A stretch of 56,776 nucleotides of DNA from Phenylobacterium sp. GTDB lineage: Bacteria; Pseudomonadota; Alphaproteobacteria; Caulobacterales; Caulobacteraceae. Location: contig NZ_JAUXVZ010000009.1 in NCBI RefSeq assembly GCF_030680185.1, positions 1 through 56,776 of the forward strand. Reading direction: 5' to 3'. The notes below the pieces were generated by a model, which searched no databases, was not told the DNA's origin, and was given only the letters and a program-made list of their open reading frames with translations. The translations under genes and the position numbers were made by a program. Below, piece by piece: positions 1-9,258 of the stretch (its first letter is position 1; every line of letters begins with the position of its first letter).

Positions 1-839
1 AGCAGCTTGGGGTTCACCGCCGGCTCGTGTTCGAACACGTCGAGGCCGGCGCCGGCGATCTCGCCCTTGGCCAGGATGTCGATCAAGGCGTCCTCGTCGA
101 CGATCTCGCCGCGGGCGGTGTTGATCAGGATGGCGTGGGGCTGCAGCAGCTTCAGCCGCCGGGCCGACAGCAGGTGGAAGGTGGCCGGCGTGTGCGGGCA
201 GTGGACCGAGATCAGGTCCATCCGAGCCATCATCTGGTCCAGGCTGTCCCAGTAGGTGGCGCCCAGCTCTTCCTCGATGCGGGGGCTGACCGGCTTTCGG
301 TTGTGATAGTGGATCTGCAGGCCGAAGGCCTTGGCCCGGCGGGCGACGGCCTGGCCGATCCGCCCCATGCCGACGATGCCCAGGCGCTTGCCGGTCACCC
401 GGCGCCCCAGCATCCAGGTGGGCGACCAGCCGGTGAAGCCGCCGGCCTGGACCACATTGGCGCCTTCGACGATCCGCCGGGCGACCACCATGATCAGGGC
501 CAGCGTCATGTCGGCCGTATCCTCGGTCAGGACGCCGGGCGTATTGGTGACGCTGATATTGCGCGCAGACGCGGCGGCCACGTCGATATGATCGACGCCG
601 GCCCCGAATGAGGCGATCAGCTTGAGCTGCGGCCCGGCCTGGGCGATGAGATCAGCATCGATTCGGTCGGTGATGGTGGGGGCGAGCACATCGGCGCGCT
701 TCACCGCATCGACCAGCGCGTCGCGACTCAGGGGCTCATCCGAAAGGTTGAGCTCTGCGTCGAACAACTCTCTCATCCGCGTCTCCACCTGATCGGGAAG
801 CTTGCGGGTGACAATGACTTTGGGCTTACGGGCGACCAT
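1..839 (-). CDS. D-2-hydroxyacid dehydrogenase (glyoxylate/hydroxypyruvate reductase type), 3' end cut by window
   Basis: NAD(P)-dependent reduction of a 2-keto acid such as glyoxylate or hydroxypyruvate, in the cytoplasm. The protein starts MVARKPKVIVTRKLP and shows the substrate-side motif SFGAGVDHID near residues 78-86, the Rossmann motif GMGRIG at about 157-162, and NTARGEIVDEDAL near 240-252 with the catalytic Arg. The usual catalytic His segment lies beyond base 1, so about 40-50 C-terminal residues are missing against a family length near 325. The ATG at 839 is favoured; an in-frame ATG at 878 would add 13 residues but crowds the divergent gene. The family is clear, the exact substrate is not. 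Confidence 0.93.
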   Translation of the reverse strand, partial: MVARKPKVIVTRKLPDQVETRMRELFDAELNLSDEPLSRDALVDAVKRADVLAPTITDRIDADLIAQAGPQLKLIASFGAGVDHIDVAAASARNISVTNTPGVLTEDTADMTLALIMVVARRIVEGANVVQAGGFTGWSPTWMLGRRVTGKRLGIVGMGRIGQAVARRAKAFGLQIHYHNRKPVSPRIEEELGATYWDSLDQMMARMDLISVHCPHTPATFHLLSARRLKLLQPHAILINTARGEIVDEDALIDILAKGEIAGAGLDVFEHEPAVNPKL

Positions 840-915
840 GACCAAGTCTGCGACGGGAACCTTGCGGCGGGGCGCCATGGGCGCGCGGGGCCCAACCTGT
901 AGCAAAGGGACCCTG

Positions 916-1473
916 GTGGGCCAAGGCGAGCCTGAGCTGTCCGAGACTTATCCGCATCCCCTGTCCCCTGCGCGGGCGCTGCTGGCGCTTATCGCCCTGG
1001 CGCTTGGCCTGCTGCTCAGCTCCGGGGCGACCGCCCGGGAAGCCGGCCAGACGCCCTCGGGTTTCGAGGTGCCCCGCTATCTGACCCTCAAGTTCGGGGA
1101 GGTGAACGCCCGGGCTGGTCCGGGCGATGATCATCAGGTGCTGTGGGTCTATCGGGTCCGCGGCCTGCCCGTCCAGGTGATCGCCGAGACCCGGGAGTGG
1201 CGGCGGATCTGCGATCCGGAAGGCGGCGTGGCCTGGGTCCACCGCCGGGTGACCGATGGCAATCGCAGCGTCATGAACCTCGCCGCCAGCCCCCTGGCCC
1301 TGCGCCGACGCCCCCGGGCCGAGGCCGAGATCACGGCCTATTTGAACGTCCGCGCCGTGGCCGCGTTGGATCGCTGCGACAAGGGTTGGTGCCGCCTCAA
1401 GGTTGACGACGTCACCGGTTGGGTGACGGAATCGGCCGTCTGGGGCGTGGCCGCCCCCGTCCAATGTCGTTGA
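916..1473 (+). CDS. Exported SH3-like domain protein
   Basis: Predicted periplasmic protein with two bacterial SH3-like (SH3_4/DUF1058 type) modules; no enzymatic role can be assigned. After the start there is a hydrophobic stretch (ALLALIALALGLLLSSGATA) that looks like a Sec signal peptide. It is followed by repeats of the type 'VNARAGPGDDHQVLWVY...W...GGVAWVHRR' and 'LNVRAVAALDRCDKGWCRLKVDDVTGWV'. GTG at 916 is chosen because AAAGGGA sits six bases upstream; ATG at 877 is the alternative. The gene is divergent from the dehydrogenase, so the short shared region must hold both promoters. Confidence 0.8.
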   Translation: MGQGEPELSETYPHPLSPARALLALIALALGLLLSSGATAREAGQTPSGFEVPRYLTLKFGEVNARAGPGDDHQVLWVYRVRGLPVQVIAETREWRRICDPEGGVAWVHRRVTDGNRSVMNLAASPLALRRRPRAEAEITAYLNVRAVAALDRCDKGWCRLKVDDVTGWVTESAVWGVAAPVQCR

Positions 1474-1540
1474 GCCACGCCTTGGCCTCGTGCTAGGGCC
1501 TGACCCCTTCTGTTATCAGCCGAGCTCATAAAGGCGGCGT

Positions 1541-2053
1541 ATGACCATTCACGAGGCCCAGAGCCGTTACGACCTGGAAGACCTGCTGGCCTGCGCCCGC
1601 GGGGAAATGTTCGGCCCGGGCAACGCCCAGCTGCCGTCCCCGCCGATGCTGCTGTTCGATCGCATCACCACGATCAACGACAACGGCGGCGCCCACGGCA
1701 AGGGCTATATCGAGGCCGAGTTCGACATCAATCCGGGCCTCTGGTTCTTCGACTGCCACTTCATCGGCGACCCCGTCATGCCCGGCAGCCTGGGCCTCGA
1801 CGCCATGTGGCAGCTGGTCGGCTTCTACCTGGGCTGGATCGGCGGCAAGGGCCGTGGTCGCGCGCTGGGCTGCGGCGAGGTCAAGTTCGCCGGTGAGGTC
1901 ACCCCGGACATCAAGAAGGTGACCTACAAGGTCGAGATGAAGCGGGTCATCAACCGCCGCCTGGTCATGGGCATCGGCGACGCAGTGCTCGAGGCGGACG
2001 GGAACGTGATCTACACCGCCAGCGACCTCCGCGTCGGGCTTTATCAGCGCTGA
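1541..2053 (+). CDS. fabA: 3-hydroxydecanoyl-ACP dehydratase/isomerase FabA
   Basis: Dehydrates 3-hydroxyacyl-ACP and isomerises trans-2- to cis-3-decenoyl-ACP, the branch point to unsaturated fatty acids. At 170 residues it has the normal family length. The catalytic His is H73 in [15 protein letters not shown] and the catalytic Asp is D87 in LGLDAMWQ, matching His70/Asp84 of the E. coli enzyme. It is first in a same-strand block fabA-fabB-fabI, with 23 bases to fabB, which supports co-transcription. Confidence 0.97.
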   Translation: MTIHEAQSRYDLEDLLACARGEMFGPGNAQLPSPPMLLFDRITTINDNGGAHGKGYIEAEFDINPGLWFFDCHFIGDPVMPGSLGLDAMWQLVGFYLGWIGGKGRGRALGCGEVKFAGEVTPDIKKVTYKVEMKRVINRRLVMGIGDAVLEADGNVIYTASDLRVGLYQR

Positions 2054-2076
2054 AGCGCCAGGAAACGGGAGCGAAT

Positions 2077-3291
2077 ATGCGCCGCGTCGCCATCACCGGT
2101 ATCGGTATCGTTTCGTCCATCGGCAACGACGCCGAGGCGGTGACCGCCTCGCTGCGCGAGGCCCGCTCGGGGATCACGGCCGCGCCGGAATATGCCGAGC
2201 TGGGCTTCCGCAGCCAGGTCCACGGCAAGCCCGACATCGACTGGGAAGCCCTGGTCGACCGTCGCGCCGCCCGCTTCCTGGCCCAGGGCACGGCCTTTGG
2301 CCATATCGCCATGGAGCAGGCCATCGCCGATTCGGGTCTCAGCCCCGACGAGGTCAGTCATGAGAAGACCGGCCTGATCGTCGGCTCCGGCGGACCGTCC
2401 ACCAAGGTTATCATCGAGGCGGCCGAAACCACCCGGACCCGCGGCCCCAAGCGGATCGGCCCCTTCGCCGTGCCCAAGGCCATGAGCTCGGGTCCCTCGG
2501 CGACGCTGGCCACCTGGTTCAAGATCCGCGGCCTGAACTTCTCGATCTCGTCGGCCTGCGCCACCTCCACCCACTGCATCGGCTCGGCCTATGAGCAGAT
2601 CCTGCTGGGCAAGCAGGACGTGGTGTTCGCCGGCGGAACCGAAGAGCTGGACTGGAGCCTGTCGTGTCTGTTCGACGCCATGGGCGCCATGAGCTCCAAC
2701 TTCAACGACCGTCCCTCCACCGCCAGCCGGGCCTATGACGAGGCCCGCGACGGCTTCGTGATCGCCGGCGGAGCCGGCATCGTGGTGCTGGAGGAATGGG
2801 AGCGGGCCAAGGCCCGCGGCGCCAAGATCCATGGCGAGATCATCGGCTACGCGGCCAATTCCGACGGCTTCGACATGGTCGCCCCGTCTGGCGAGGGCGC
2901 CGTGCGCTGCATGAACCTGGCCATGGAAGGCTTGGGCGGGCGGAAGATCGACTATCTGAACCCGCACGGCACCTCGACGCCGGTGGGCGATTCCAAGGAA
3001 ATGCAGGCGGTTCGCGACGTGTTCGGGGATGCGGCGCCCTTCATCTCGTCGACCAAGTCGCTGACCGGGCACAGCCTGGGCGCCGCCGGCGCGCAGGAGG
3101 CGATCTATTCGCTGCTGATGCTGAACAACGACTTCATGGCCGAAAGCGCCCATATCGAAAACCTCGATCCGGCCTTCGCCGACATGCCGATCCTGCGCGA
3201 GCGCCGCGACGGCGCCTTCGAGACGGTGATGTCCAACAGCTTCGGGTTCGGCGGCACCAATGGCTGCCTGGTGATGGCCAAGGCCAGCTAG
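2077..3291 (+). CDS. fabB: 3-oxoacyl-ACP synthase I FabB
   Basis: Condensing enzyme that elongates acyl-ACP, including the cis-3-decenoyl product of FabA. The 404-residue protein carries the complete Cys-His-His triad: C161 in [10 protein letters not shown]297 in [11 protein letters not shown] and H332 in [11 protein letters not shown], all within two residues of the E. coli FabB positions. The C-terminal [11 protein letters not shown] is also typical. It lies 23 bases after fabA and 46 before fabI, the arrangement seen in many alphaproteobacteria. Confidence 0.97.
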   Translation: MRRVAITGIGIVSSIGNDAEAVTASLREARSGITAAPEYAELGFRSQVHGKPDIDWEALVDRRAARFLAQGTAFGHIAMEQAIADSGLSPDEVSHEKTGLIVGSGGPSTKVIIEAAETTRTRGPKRIGPFAVPKAMSSGPSATLATWFKIRGLNFSISSACATSTHCIGSAYEQILLGKQDVVFAGGTEELDWSLSCLFDAMGAMSSNFNDRPSTASRAYDEARDGFVIAGGAGIVVLEEWERAKARGAKIHGEIIGYAANSDGFDMVAPSGEGAVRCMNLAMEGLGGRKIDYLNPHGTSTPVGDSKEMQAVRDVFGDAAPFISSTKSLTGHSLGAAGAQEAIYSLLMLNNDFMAESAHIENLDPAFADMPILRERRDGAFETVMSNSFGFGGTNGCLVMAKAS

Positions 3292-3337
3292 GTCGGCCGA
3301 CGCGACCCCTCAAGATTCGACATAAGGCGAGGAAGCC

Positions 3338-4150
3338 ATGGCTGACGAATACGACATGCCCAAGGGCGAGTTGATGAAGGGCAAGAAGGGGGTGGTGACC
3401 GGCGTCGCCAACCACCAGTCCATCGCCTTCGGCATCGCCTCGCAGCTGGCCGCCCAAGGCGCGGAGATGGCCTTCCTGCACCTGCCGGGCATGGAGCGTC
3501 GGGTACAGCCCCTGGCCGAACAGCTCGGCGTCAAGGTCACCGCCCCGGCCGACGTCACCGATGACGCGGCCATGGACACCGCCTTCAAGACGGTGGCCGA
3601 CTCCCTCGGCGAGATCGACTTCTTCGTCCACGCCATCGCGTTCGCCAACAAGGACGAACTCAAGGGCTCCTTCGTCGAGAACACCACCCGCGAGGGCTTC
3701 CTGCGGGCCATGGACATCTCGGTCTATTCGTTCGTCGACTGCGCCCGCCGGGCTGCGGCCATGATGCCCAACGGCGGGTCCATCGTCTGCCTGACCTATC
3801 TGGGCGCCGAGCGGGCTATCCCCAACTACAACACCATGGGCGTGGCCAAGGCCGGTCTGGAAGCCGCCACCCGCTACGCCGCCCGCGACCTGGGCCCCAG
3901 CGACATCCGGGTCAACGCCATCTCGGCCGGCGCCATGCGGACCCTGTCCCTGGCCGGCATTTCCGGCGGCCGCGGCATGCTGGCCCAGGGCCGCGCCATG
4001 TCGGCCATGAAGGCCGACACCTCCATGGAAGGGGTGGCGGGCGCCGCGCTCTGGCTGCTGTCGGACCTGGGCCGCTCGACCACCGGCGAGGTGGTGCATG
4101 TGGACGCCGGCTTCCACATCATGGGCATCCCCGACTCAGCCGAGGGCTGA
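3338..4150 (+). CDS. fabI: Enoyl-ACP reductase FabI (NADH)
   Basis: Last reductive step of each fatty-acid elongation cycle. The 270-residue protein has the FabI form of the SDR fold: GVANHQSIAFGIA near residues 22-34, Tyr154, Tyr164 and Lys171 (the Y-x6-K catalytic signature in YNTMGVAKAG), and the SAGAMRTLSLAGI segment near 195-208. A purine-rich AGGCGAGGAA precedes the ATG. It is the last gene of the fab block and converges on the tetR gene with an 18-base gap. FabI is the usual triclosan target; nothing visible suggests an altered site. Confidence 0.96.
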   Translation: MADEYDMPKGELMKGKKGVVTGVANHQSIAFGIASQLAAQGAEMAFLHLPGMERRVQPLAEQLGVKVTAPADVTDDAAMDTAFKTVADSLGEIDFFVHAIAFANKDELKGSFVENTTREGFLRAMDISVYSFVDCARRAAAMMPNGGSIVCLTYLGAERAIPNYNTMGVAKAGLEAATRYAARDLGPSDIRVNAISAGAMRTLSLAGISGGRGMLAQGRAMSAMKADTSMEGVAGAALWLLSDLGRSTTGEVVHVDAGFHIMGIPDSAEG

Positions 4151-4167
4151 AGCCCCCCAGCCGCGCC

Positions 4168-4779
4168 TCAGGGCGCGGCGTAGGCCTTGAGAAATCTCTG
4201 GGCCGCGGCCCGGGCGATGCGGTCGATGTCGTCGGCTGTCGCGCTCTGCTCGACCCCCAGCAGGCCGGCGATCTGGCGCACGCCGATGACCATGCCGGCG
4301 AAGAAGTCGGCCCCCTGGTCGGGATCGTCCACGCTCATGCGGCCGGCCGCCGTCTCGTCGCGCAGGAAGTCGGCCAGCCGGCGACGCGAGGTGCGCGGCC
4401 CGGCCTCGTAGAAGGCCCGCGCCAGGTCGGGCATGTCGTCGGCCGCCTGCACAGCCATCTTCACCAGCGCCCGGCCGTGGGGCCGCAACACCAGCTCCAG
4501 CATCACCCGGCCAAAGCCGGCCAGGGCCTCCTCCGGGTGGTCCAGGGCGCCCGGCGCCATCAGGGGGGCTGCGATCTCGTCCACCCGGCGGTCGACGATG
4601 GCCCGGATCAGGTCGGCCTTGGAGCCGAAGTGATTGTAGATCGTCTGCTTGGACACCCCGGCGCGGCGGGCGATCTCGTCCATCGGGGTCGAGAGACCGC
4701 ATTCCCCCAGCGCCGCGGCGGCGGCGTCGAGGATGGCCTGGCTCTTGGCCTGATCGATCTGGCCTGGCAATCGCGGCAT
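4168..4779 (-). CDS. TetR family repressor of the adjacent efflux operon
   Basis: A 203-residue TetR/AcrR regulator. The N-terminal helix-turn-helix is clear (MDEIARRAGVSKQTIYNHFG, about residues 33-52), followed by an all-helical ligand domain. Its start overlaps the stop of the MFS gene by one base (TAATG), so it is translated as the third gene of the emrA-emrB-tetR operon. The inference is that it represses its own operon by binding the two TGGAC-N6-GTCCA dyads at 7596-7611 and 7657-7672. The inducer is unknown. Confidence 0.93.
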   Translation of the reverse strand: MPRLPGQIDQAKSQAILDAAAAALGECGLSTPMDEIARRAGVSKQTIYNHFGSKADLIRAIVDRRVDEIAAPLMAPGALDHPEEALAGFGRVMLELVLRPHGRALVKMAVQAADDMPDLARAFYEAGPRTSRRRLADFLRDETAAGRMSVDDPDQGADFFAGMVIGVRQIAGLLGVEQSATADDIDRIARAAAQRFLKAYAAP

Positions 4780-6425
4780 TAGTGACCTCCGGGGGCCGGC
4801 GCGGTGGGCGCCTTGGCGGGGGCGGCGAACAGCGCCAGGACGGCGGCCATGGCGCAGCCCGCGGCCAGGACGAAGAAGGCGTCGCCAAAGGCCAGCACTG
4901 AGGCCTGGCGGTTCAGCATGCCGGCGAAGGCCTTGCGCGCCGCGCCCTCGGGATCGAACACGCCGCGGGTCTCCATCATGCTGGTCAGGCCCTCCAGCAT
5001 GTTCTGGCTCTCCAGATTGCCCAGGCTGACCGCGGCGGTCAGGTCGCCATAGTGAACCGCCGTCTGGTGGGTGAGAACGGTGGTCAGGACCGCCAGGCCC
5101 ACCGCGCCCCCCACATTGCGGATCAGGTTCACCAGGGACGAGGCGTCCTTCATCATCGACACCGGCAGGGTCGAGACGCTCATCTGCTGGGCGGCGATCA
5201 TGGCGATCATCACCCCGATCCCCCGCCAGGCCTGCAGGCCGGCGAACTGCCAGAAGCCCCAGTCCTCGGTCACCCGGGCGCCGAGCCCCACCCCATAGGC
5301 GGCCAGGCCGAAGCCCAGGACCATGGGGATGCGGGCGTCCATGGCCCGCACCAAGCGGCCAGCGATGGGGGCGGAGATGAACATGACGAGGCCAGAGATC
5401 AGCATGGTCGTCCCCACCTCGGCCGCCGAATAGTGGCGGATCTGGCCGAGGAACAGGGGCAGGATGAAGGTGCCGCCGAACAGGCTGGCGCCGGCGACGA
5501 AGTTCATCACCATGCCCAGGCTGAAATTGCGGTCCTGGAACGGCCGCAGGGAGACGATCGGTTTCTCGTAGGTCAGCTGTCGCCAGATGAAGGCCGCACC
5601 GGTGAGGCCGGCGAGCACGGTCAGCCACAGGATCAGCGGTTCGTCGAACCAGCCCTCCTTGGCGCCCTCCTCGATCACATACTGCATGGAGAGCAGGAAG
5701 ACGGTCATCAGGCCCACGCCCCACCAGTCCACCCCCTTGGCCAATGAACGATCGCCCTGGTCGAAGGTGGCGTAGCGGCCGACCAGGAAGATGACCACCA
5801 GGCCCACCGGCGCATTGATGAAGAACAGCCACCGCCAGCCGAGGCTGTCGGTCAGATGGCCGCCCAGGGTCGGGCCGATGGTGGGGGCGAGGGTGACGAT
5901 CAGCCCGACGATCACATTGGCGGTCACCCGCTTGTCGGGGGGAAACACCGTCATGGCGGTGGCGAACACCGCCGGGATCATCGCGCCGGCGGCCAGGCCC
6001 TGGAAGGCCCGCATGATGATCATCATCTCCACCCCCGACGACAGGCCGGTCAGGATCGAGGTGACGATGAAGGCGCTGGCGGCCACCACATAGACCGGCC
6101 GGGTGCCGAACATGCGGGTGAGATAGGCCGTCAGCGGGATGATGACGACTTCGGCCAGAAGATAGATGGTCTGGACCCAGCTGATCTGGTCGGCGCTGGC
6201 GCCGATGCCCGCCTGGATCTGGGTCAGCGAGGCGGCGACGATCTGGATGTCCAGGATGGCCATGAACTGGCCGATCACCATGCCGCCGAAGCCCAGGAAG
6301 ATCTTGGGCCAGTCCAGCTCTCCGGCGGCGTCGGTCACGCTGGCCGACGCCGGCGCCTGGGCGACCGACGGCGTATCGGGCCTGCGCCGGGACAGGTCGG
6401 CGGGATCGAGGGTTTCGTCGCTCAT
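4779..6425 (-). CDS. DHA2 family MFS multidrug transporter (EmrB type)
   Basis: Inner-membrane drug:proton antiporter of the 14-helix DHA2 family, 548 residues. Recognisable pieces are a hydrophilic N-terminal tail, MAILDIQIVAASLTQI in helix 1, the motif C-like region IVGLIVTLAPTIGPTLGG near residue 170, and a long run of hydrophobic helices to the C-terminus. The family works with an HlyD-type adaptor, which is encoded 15 bases upstream. The substrate is unknown; the EmrB/FarB naming is by family only. Confidence 0.94.
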   Translation of the reverse strand: MSDETLDPADLSRRRPDTPSVAQAPASASVTDAAGELDWPKIFLGFGGMVIGQFMAILDIQIVAASLTQIQAGIGASADQISWVQTIYLLAEVVIIPLTAYLTRMFGTRPVYVVAASAFIVTSILTGLSSGVEMMIIMRAFQGLAAGAMIPAVFATAMTVFPPDKRVTANVIVGLIVTLAPTIGPTLGGHLTDSLGWRWLFFINAPVGLVVIFLVGRYATFDQGDRSLAKGVDWWGVGLMTVFLLSMQYVIEEGAKEGWFDEPLILWLTVLAGLTGAAFIWRQLTYEKPIVSLRPFQDRNFSLGMVMNFVAGASLFGGTFILPLFLGQIRHYSAAEVGTTMLISGLVMFISAPIAGRLVRAMDARIPMVLGFGLAAYGVGLGARVTEDWGFWQFAGLQAWRGIGVMIAMIAAQQMSVSTLPVSMMKDASSLVNLIRNVGGAVGLAVLTTVLTHQTAVHYGDLTAAVSLGNLESQNMLEGLTSMMETRGVFDPEGAARKAFAGMLNRQASVLAFGDAFFVLAAGCAMAAVLALFAAPAKAPTAPAPGGH

Positions 6426-6439
6426 CGCGGCCGCCCCGC

Positions 6440-7543
6440 CTAGCGGGCGTCGGCCTGGACGACGGCGCCGGACATGGCGTCGGCGAAGGTCGCCCCCGGC
6501 GTTTCACGCACGTCCACCTTGACCTCCACCGACAGGCCAGGCCGCAGGGCGCCGGCCAGGGGCTGGCCGGGATCGATGGCGATGCGCACCGGCAGGCGCT
6601 GGGCGATCTTGGTGAAATTGCCGACGGCGTTCTCCACCGGGATCAGGGCGAATTCCGAGCCGGTGGCCGGCGCGAAACTCTCGATACGCCCCGTCAGGGT
6701 CTGGCCGCCGAAGGCGTCCGCCTTGACCTCGACGCTCTGGCCGATGCTCAGGCGGGCGACCTGGGTCTCCTTGAAATTGGCCACCACATAGGACTGCCCC
6801 ACCGGCACGATGCTCATCAGGGTCCCGCCGGGGCGCACATACTGGCCAGGTCGCACGGCCCGCGCCCCCACCACGCCGGCCACCGGCGCCTTGATCTCGG
6901 TCCGCGACAGGTCGATGCGCGCCTGGTCGACGGCCGCGCGCGCCGCCTCGGCCTCGGCCTGGGTCTGGGCCCGGGCGGAGCCCAGGGAGCTTGCGGTGCG
7001 GCGCTCGGCCTCCAGGGTGGCCTGAGCCTCGGCCACGGCGGCGTCGGCCTGGCTGGCGCCCGCCTTCACCGTCTGGACCCGCTGGGCCGACACCCAGCCT
7101 TCCTGCGACAGGCGTTGATAGCGATCCCGCTCAGCCTCGGCGAGTTGAGCCGAGGCCCGGGCGCTCTGCAGGCCGGCGGCCTTCTGGGCGATCATCGCCT
7201 CTTCCAGGGCCGCCCTGTCGTCGACGGCGCGCACCGCGGCCTCCAGGGCCTGGGCTCGGGCGATCGCCTGGGCGAGGCCGGCCTCGATGGTCGCCGCATC
7301 GATCCGCGCCAGAACCTGGCCCTTCTGGACGACGACATTGTCGGCCACCAGGACCTCGGTGACATAGCCGTCGATCTGAGGGGCCACCGAGACGGTGTCG
7401 GCCTGAGCGAAGGCGTTGTCGGTGGTTTCGAAATGCTGGCGGTCCAGCCACCACATCACCCCGCCGATCCCCACGGCCAGGAGGACGGCTGCGCCGATCA
7501 GGGGAACCGGCTTGATGCGAGAGACAATGTCACGAAGGGCCAT
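6440..7543 (-). CDS. HlyD/EmrA-type membrane fusion protein
   Basis: Periplasmic adaptor linking the MFS pump to an outer-membrane channel. There is one N-terminal membrane anchor (VPLIGAAVLLAVGIGGVMWW), the adaptor signature TTDNAFAQADTVSVAPQIDGYV at residues about 40-60, a long Ala/Glu/Gln-rich helical hairpin (about 90-200), and the lipoyl/beta-barrel part with IKAPVAGVVGARAVRPGQYV. ATG at 7543 is preferred over an in-frame GTG at 7573. It is the first gene of the operon; no TolC-type partner is encoded nearby. Confidence 0.93.
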   Translation of the reverse strand: MALRDIVSRIKPVPLIGAAVLLAVGIGGVMWWLDRQHFETTDNAFAQADTVSVAPQIDGYVTEVLVADNVVVQKGQVLARIDAATIEAGLAQAIARAQALEAAVRAVDDRAALEEAMIAQKAAGLQSARASAQLAEAERDRYQRLSQEGWVSAQRVQTVKAGASQADAAVAEAQATLEAERRTASSLGSARAQTQAEAEAARAAVDQARIDLSRTEIKAPVAGVVGARAVRPGQYVRPGGTLMSIVPVGQSYVVANFKETQVARLSIGQSVEVKADAFGGQTLTGRIESFAPATGSEFALIPVENAVGNFTKIAQRLPVRIAIDPGQPLAGALRPGLSVEVKVDVRETPGATFADAMSGAVVQADAR

Positions 7544-7594
7544 GAGGCAGACTTTGGATGGGGCCGCGGACACGGCGCAGGCAAGGATTCAAAA

Positions 7595-7612
7595 ATGGAC
7601 TCACGCGTCCAT
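7595..7612. promoter_or_regulatory. Proximal TGGAC-N6-GTCCA operator
   Basis: Dyad TGGACTCACGCGTCCA flanked by A and T, 52 bases upstream of the emrA-type ATG at 7543. A second copy of the same dyad lies 61 bases further upstream. The size and symmetry fit a TetR-family operator, and the operon encodes its own TetR. The binding is inferred. Confidence 0.7.
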
Positions 7613-7655
7613 ATCACCGCCTCTAGACCCAGGTTCTCCTCCGGGCAAGTGAAAA

Positions 7656-7673
7656 GTGGACTGACGGGTCCAT
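7656..7673. promoter_or_regulatory. Distal TGGAC-N6-GTCCA operator
   Basis: Second copy, TGGACTGACGGGTCCA, sharing both half-sites and the trailing ATCACC-type sequence with the copy at 7595. It lies 69 bases before the divergent UbiH-type gene, so a repressor bound here could affect both directions. Confidence 0.65.
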
Positions 7674-7741
7674 CACCTTGCCGGGCGCTTTGAACGCCCT
7701 CCCCCTGGACGAAGGCGGCGGCCTCACGCCATATCGGTTTC

Positions 7742-8992
7742 ATGGACACCACCGATCCCGACGTGATCATCGCCGGCGCGGGCATAGCCGGCGCGACCCT
7801 GGCGCTCGCCCTGGCCCAGGGCGGCCTGAAGCCGGTCCTGATCGATCCGGCGCCGTTCGAGACCCAGCTGGCGCCGACCTTCGACGGCCGCGCCTCGGCC
7901 ATCGCCTATGCCGCCTTCCGCCAATGGAAGACCCTGGGGGTCGGCGAGGCGCTCGCCCCCCACGCCCAGCGGATCGAGCAGATCCTGGTCACCGACGGCC
8001 GCACGCCGGGCGCGGCGACGCCCGCGCCCCTGCCCTTCCACCTGCGCTTCGACTCCGCCGAGATCGCCGACCGCTCGGATGGCGAGCCCCTGGGCTATCT
8101 GCTGGAGAACCGCCAGATCCGCGCAGCCCTGTCCCAGGCCGTGGTCGAGGCCGGCATCCCTGTGCTGGCGCCCGCCCGGGTGGCCAGCGCCCAGTTCGAC
8201 AAGGGCGGGGCCATCGTCACCCTGGAGGATGGCCAGGTCCTGCGGGCGCCGCTCGCCATCGGCGCCGAGGGCCGCGGCTCGGTCCTGCGCAAGGCGGCGG
8301 GCATCGGGGCCATCGGCTGGGACTATCGTCAGACCGGCGTCGTGGCCACCGTGCGGCTGGACCGGCCCCATGAGGGCGTCGCCCACGAATACTTCCTACC
8401 CAGCGGCCCCTTCGCCATCCTGCCTCTGACGGACAACCGGGCCAGCCTGGTCTGGACCGAGAGCACGGCCCGCGGGGCGGCGCTGAAATCGGCCAGACCG
8501 GAGATCTTCCACGCCCACCTGATGCGCCGGTTCGGCGCCTTCCTGGGCCAGGCCCGGCTGGAGGGGCCGGTCTTCTCCTATCCCCTGTCGCTGCAATTGG
8601 CCGAGCGGTTCACCGCCCCGAGGCTGGCCTTGCTGGGCGACGCCGCCCACGGGGTCCATCCCATCGCCGGTCAGGGCCTGAACCTGGGCCTGAAGGGCGC
8701 CGCGGCCCTGGCTCAGGTGCTGGTGGACGCCGCGCGCCTGGGGGAGGATCTGGGATCGGAGACGGTGCTGGAGCGCTACGCCCGCTGGCGCAGGTTCGAC
8801 ACCGCCATGCTCAGCGCCGGCATGGACGCCTTCGTCCACCTGTTCTCGAACGATAATCCCGTCCTGCGTCTGGCCCGGGGCGCAGGCATGGCGGCGGTCA
8901 ACCGCATCGCCCCGGCCCGTACGATGTTCATGCAGGAGGCCGGCGGCGCCTTTGGCGATCTGCCCCGCCTGTTGCGCGGCGAAGCCCTCTGA
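7742..8992 (+). CDS. UbiH/UbiF/COQ6 family FAD-dependent monooxygenase
   Basis: Aromatic-ring hydroxylase, probably in ubiquinone synthesis. The 416-residue protein starts with the FAD dinucleotide fold VIIAGAGIAGATLALALAQ (about residues 8-26). It has the second FAD motif LALLGDAAHGVHPIAGQGLN near 294-313, which is diagnostic of this family. Which ring position it hydroxylates cannot be told from sequence. It diverges from the efflux operon and shares the intergenic region holding the two TetR-type dyads. Confidence 0.92.
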   Translation: MDTTDPDVIIAGAGIAGATLALALAQGGLKPVLIDPAPFETQLAPTFDGRASAIAYAAFRQWKTLGVGEALAPHAQRIEQILVTDGRTPGAATPAPLPFHLRFDSAEIADRSDGEPLGYLLENRQIRAALSQAVVEAGIPVLAPARVASAQFDKGGAIVTLEDGQVLRAPLAIGAEGRGSVLRKAAGIGAIGWDYRQTGVVATVRLDRPHEGVAHEYFLPSGPFAILPLTDNRASLVWTESTARGAALKSARPEIFHAHLMRRFGAFLGQARLEGPVFSYPLSLQLAERFTAPRLALLGDAAHGVHPIAGQGLNLGLKGAAALAQVLVDAARLGEDLGSETVLERYARWRRFDTAMLSAGMDAFVHLFSNDNPVLRLARGAGMAAVNRIAPARTMFMQEAGGAFGDLPRLLRGEAL

Positions 8993-9016
8993 GGGGCCTT
9001 CCCGGCTTCGGCGGCC

Positions 9017-9235
9017 TCAAGCCTCGAGGGTGCGGGCTTCTTCGGGCAGCATGATCGGCACGCCGTCGCGGATCGGATAGGCGAGCTTGGCGCCCTGGCT
9101 GATCAGCTCGGCCTTCTCGCGGTCATAGTCCAGCCGGCCATGGGTCACGGGACAGACCAGGATCTCCAGCAGGCGGGGATCGATCTCGGCGGTCAGGGCC
9201 GGAAAGGGCTCGGCGGGGATGGCGTCGTCAGTCAT
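9017..9235 (-). CDS. Trm112 family zinc-ribbon-like protein
   Basis: A 72-residue Trm112/UPF0434 (YcaR-like) protein with the core [22 protein letters not shown] and the closing [16 protein letters not shown]. In this family the short fold often activates methyltransferases; the bacterial role is unclear. Only one Cys remains of the usual zinc set, as in many bacterial members. It sits 23 bases after the Lon-domain gene and is likely in the same operon. Confidence 0.92.
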   Translation of the reverse strand: MTDDAIPAEPFPALTAEIDPRLLEILVCPVTHGRLDYDREKAELISQGAKLAYPIRDGVPIMLPEEARTLEA

Positions 9236-9258
9236 GGCGCGTTCCTTAGCCCAGGCTG

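Noticed and set aside
4168..6507. A 779-codon minus-strand frame appearing to fuse TetR to upstream sequence
   Set aside because: The upstream part is out-of-frame shadow of the MFS transporter; tetR begins at 4779 with TAATG coupling.
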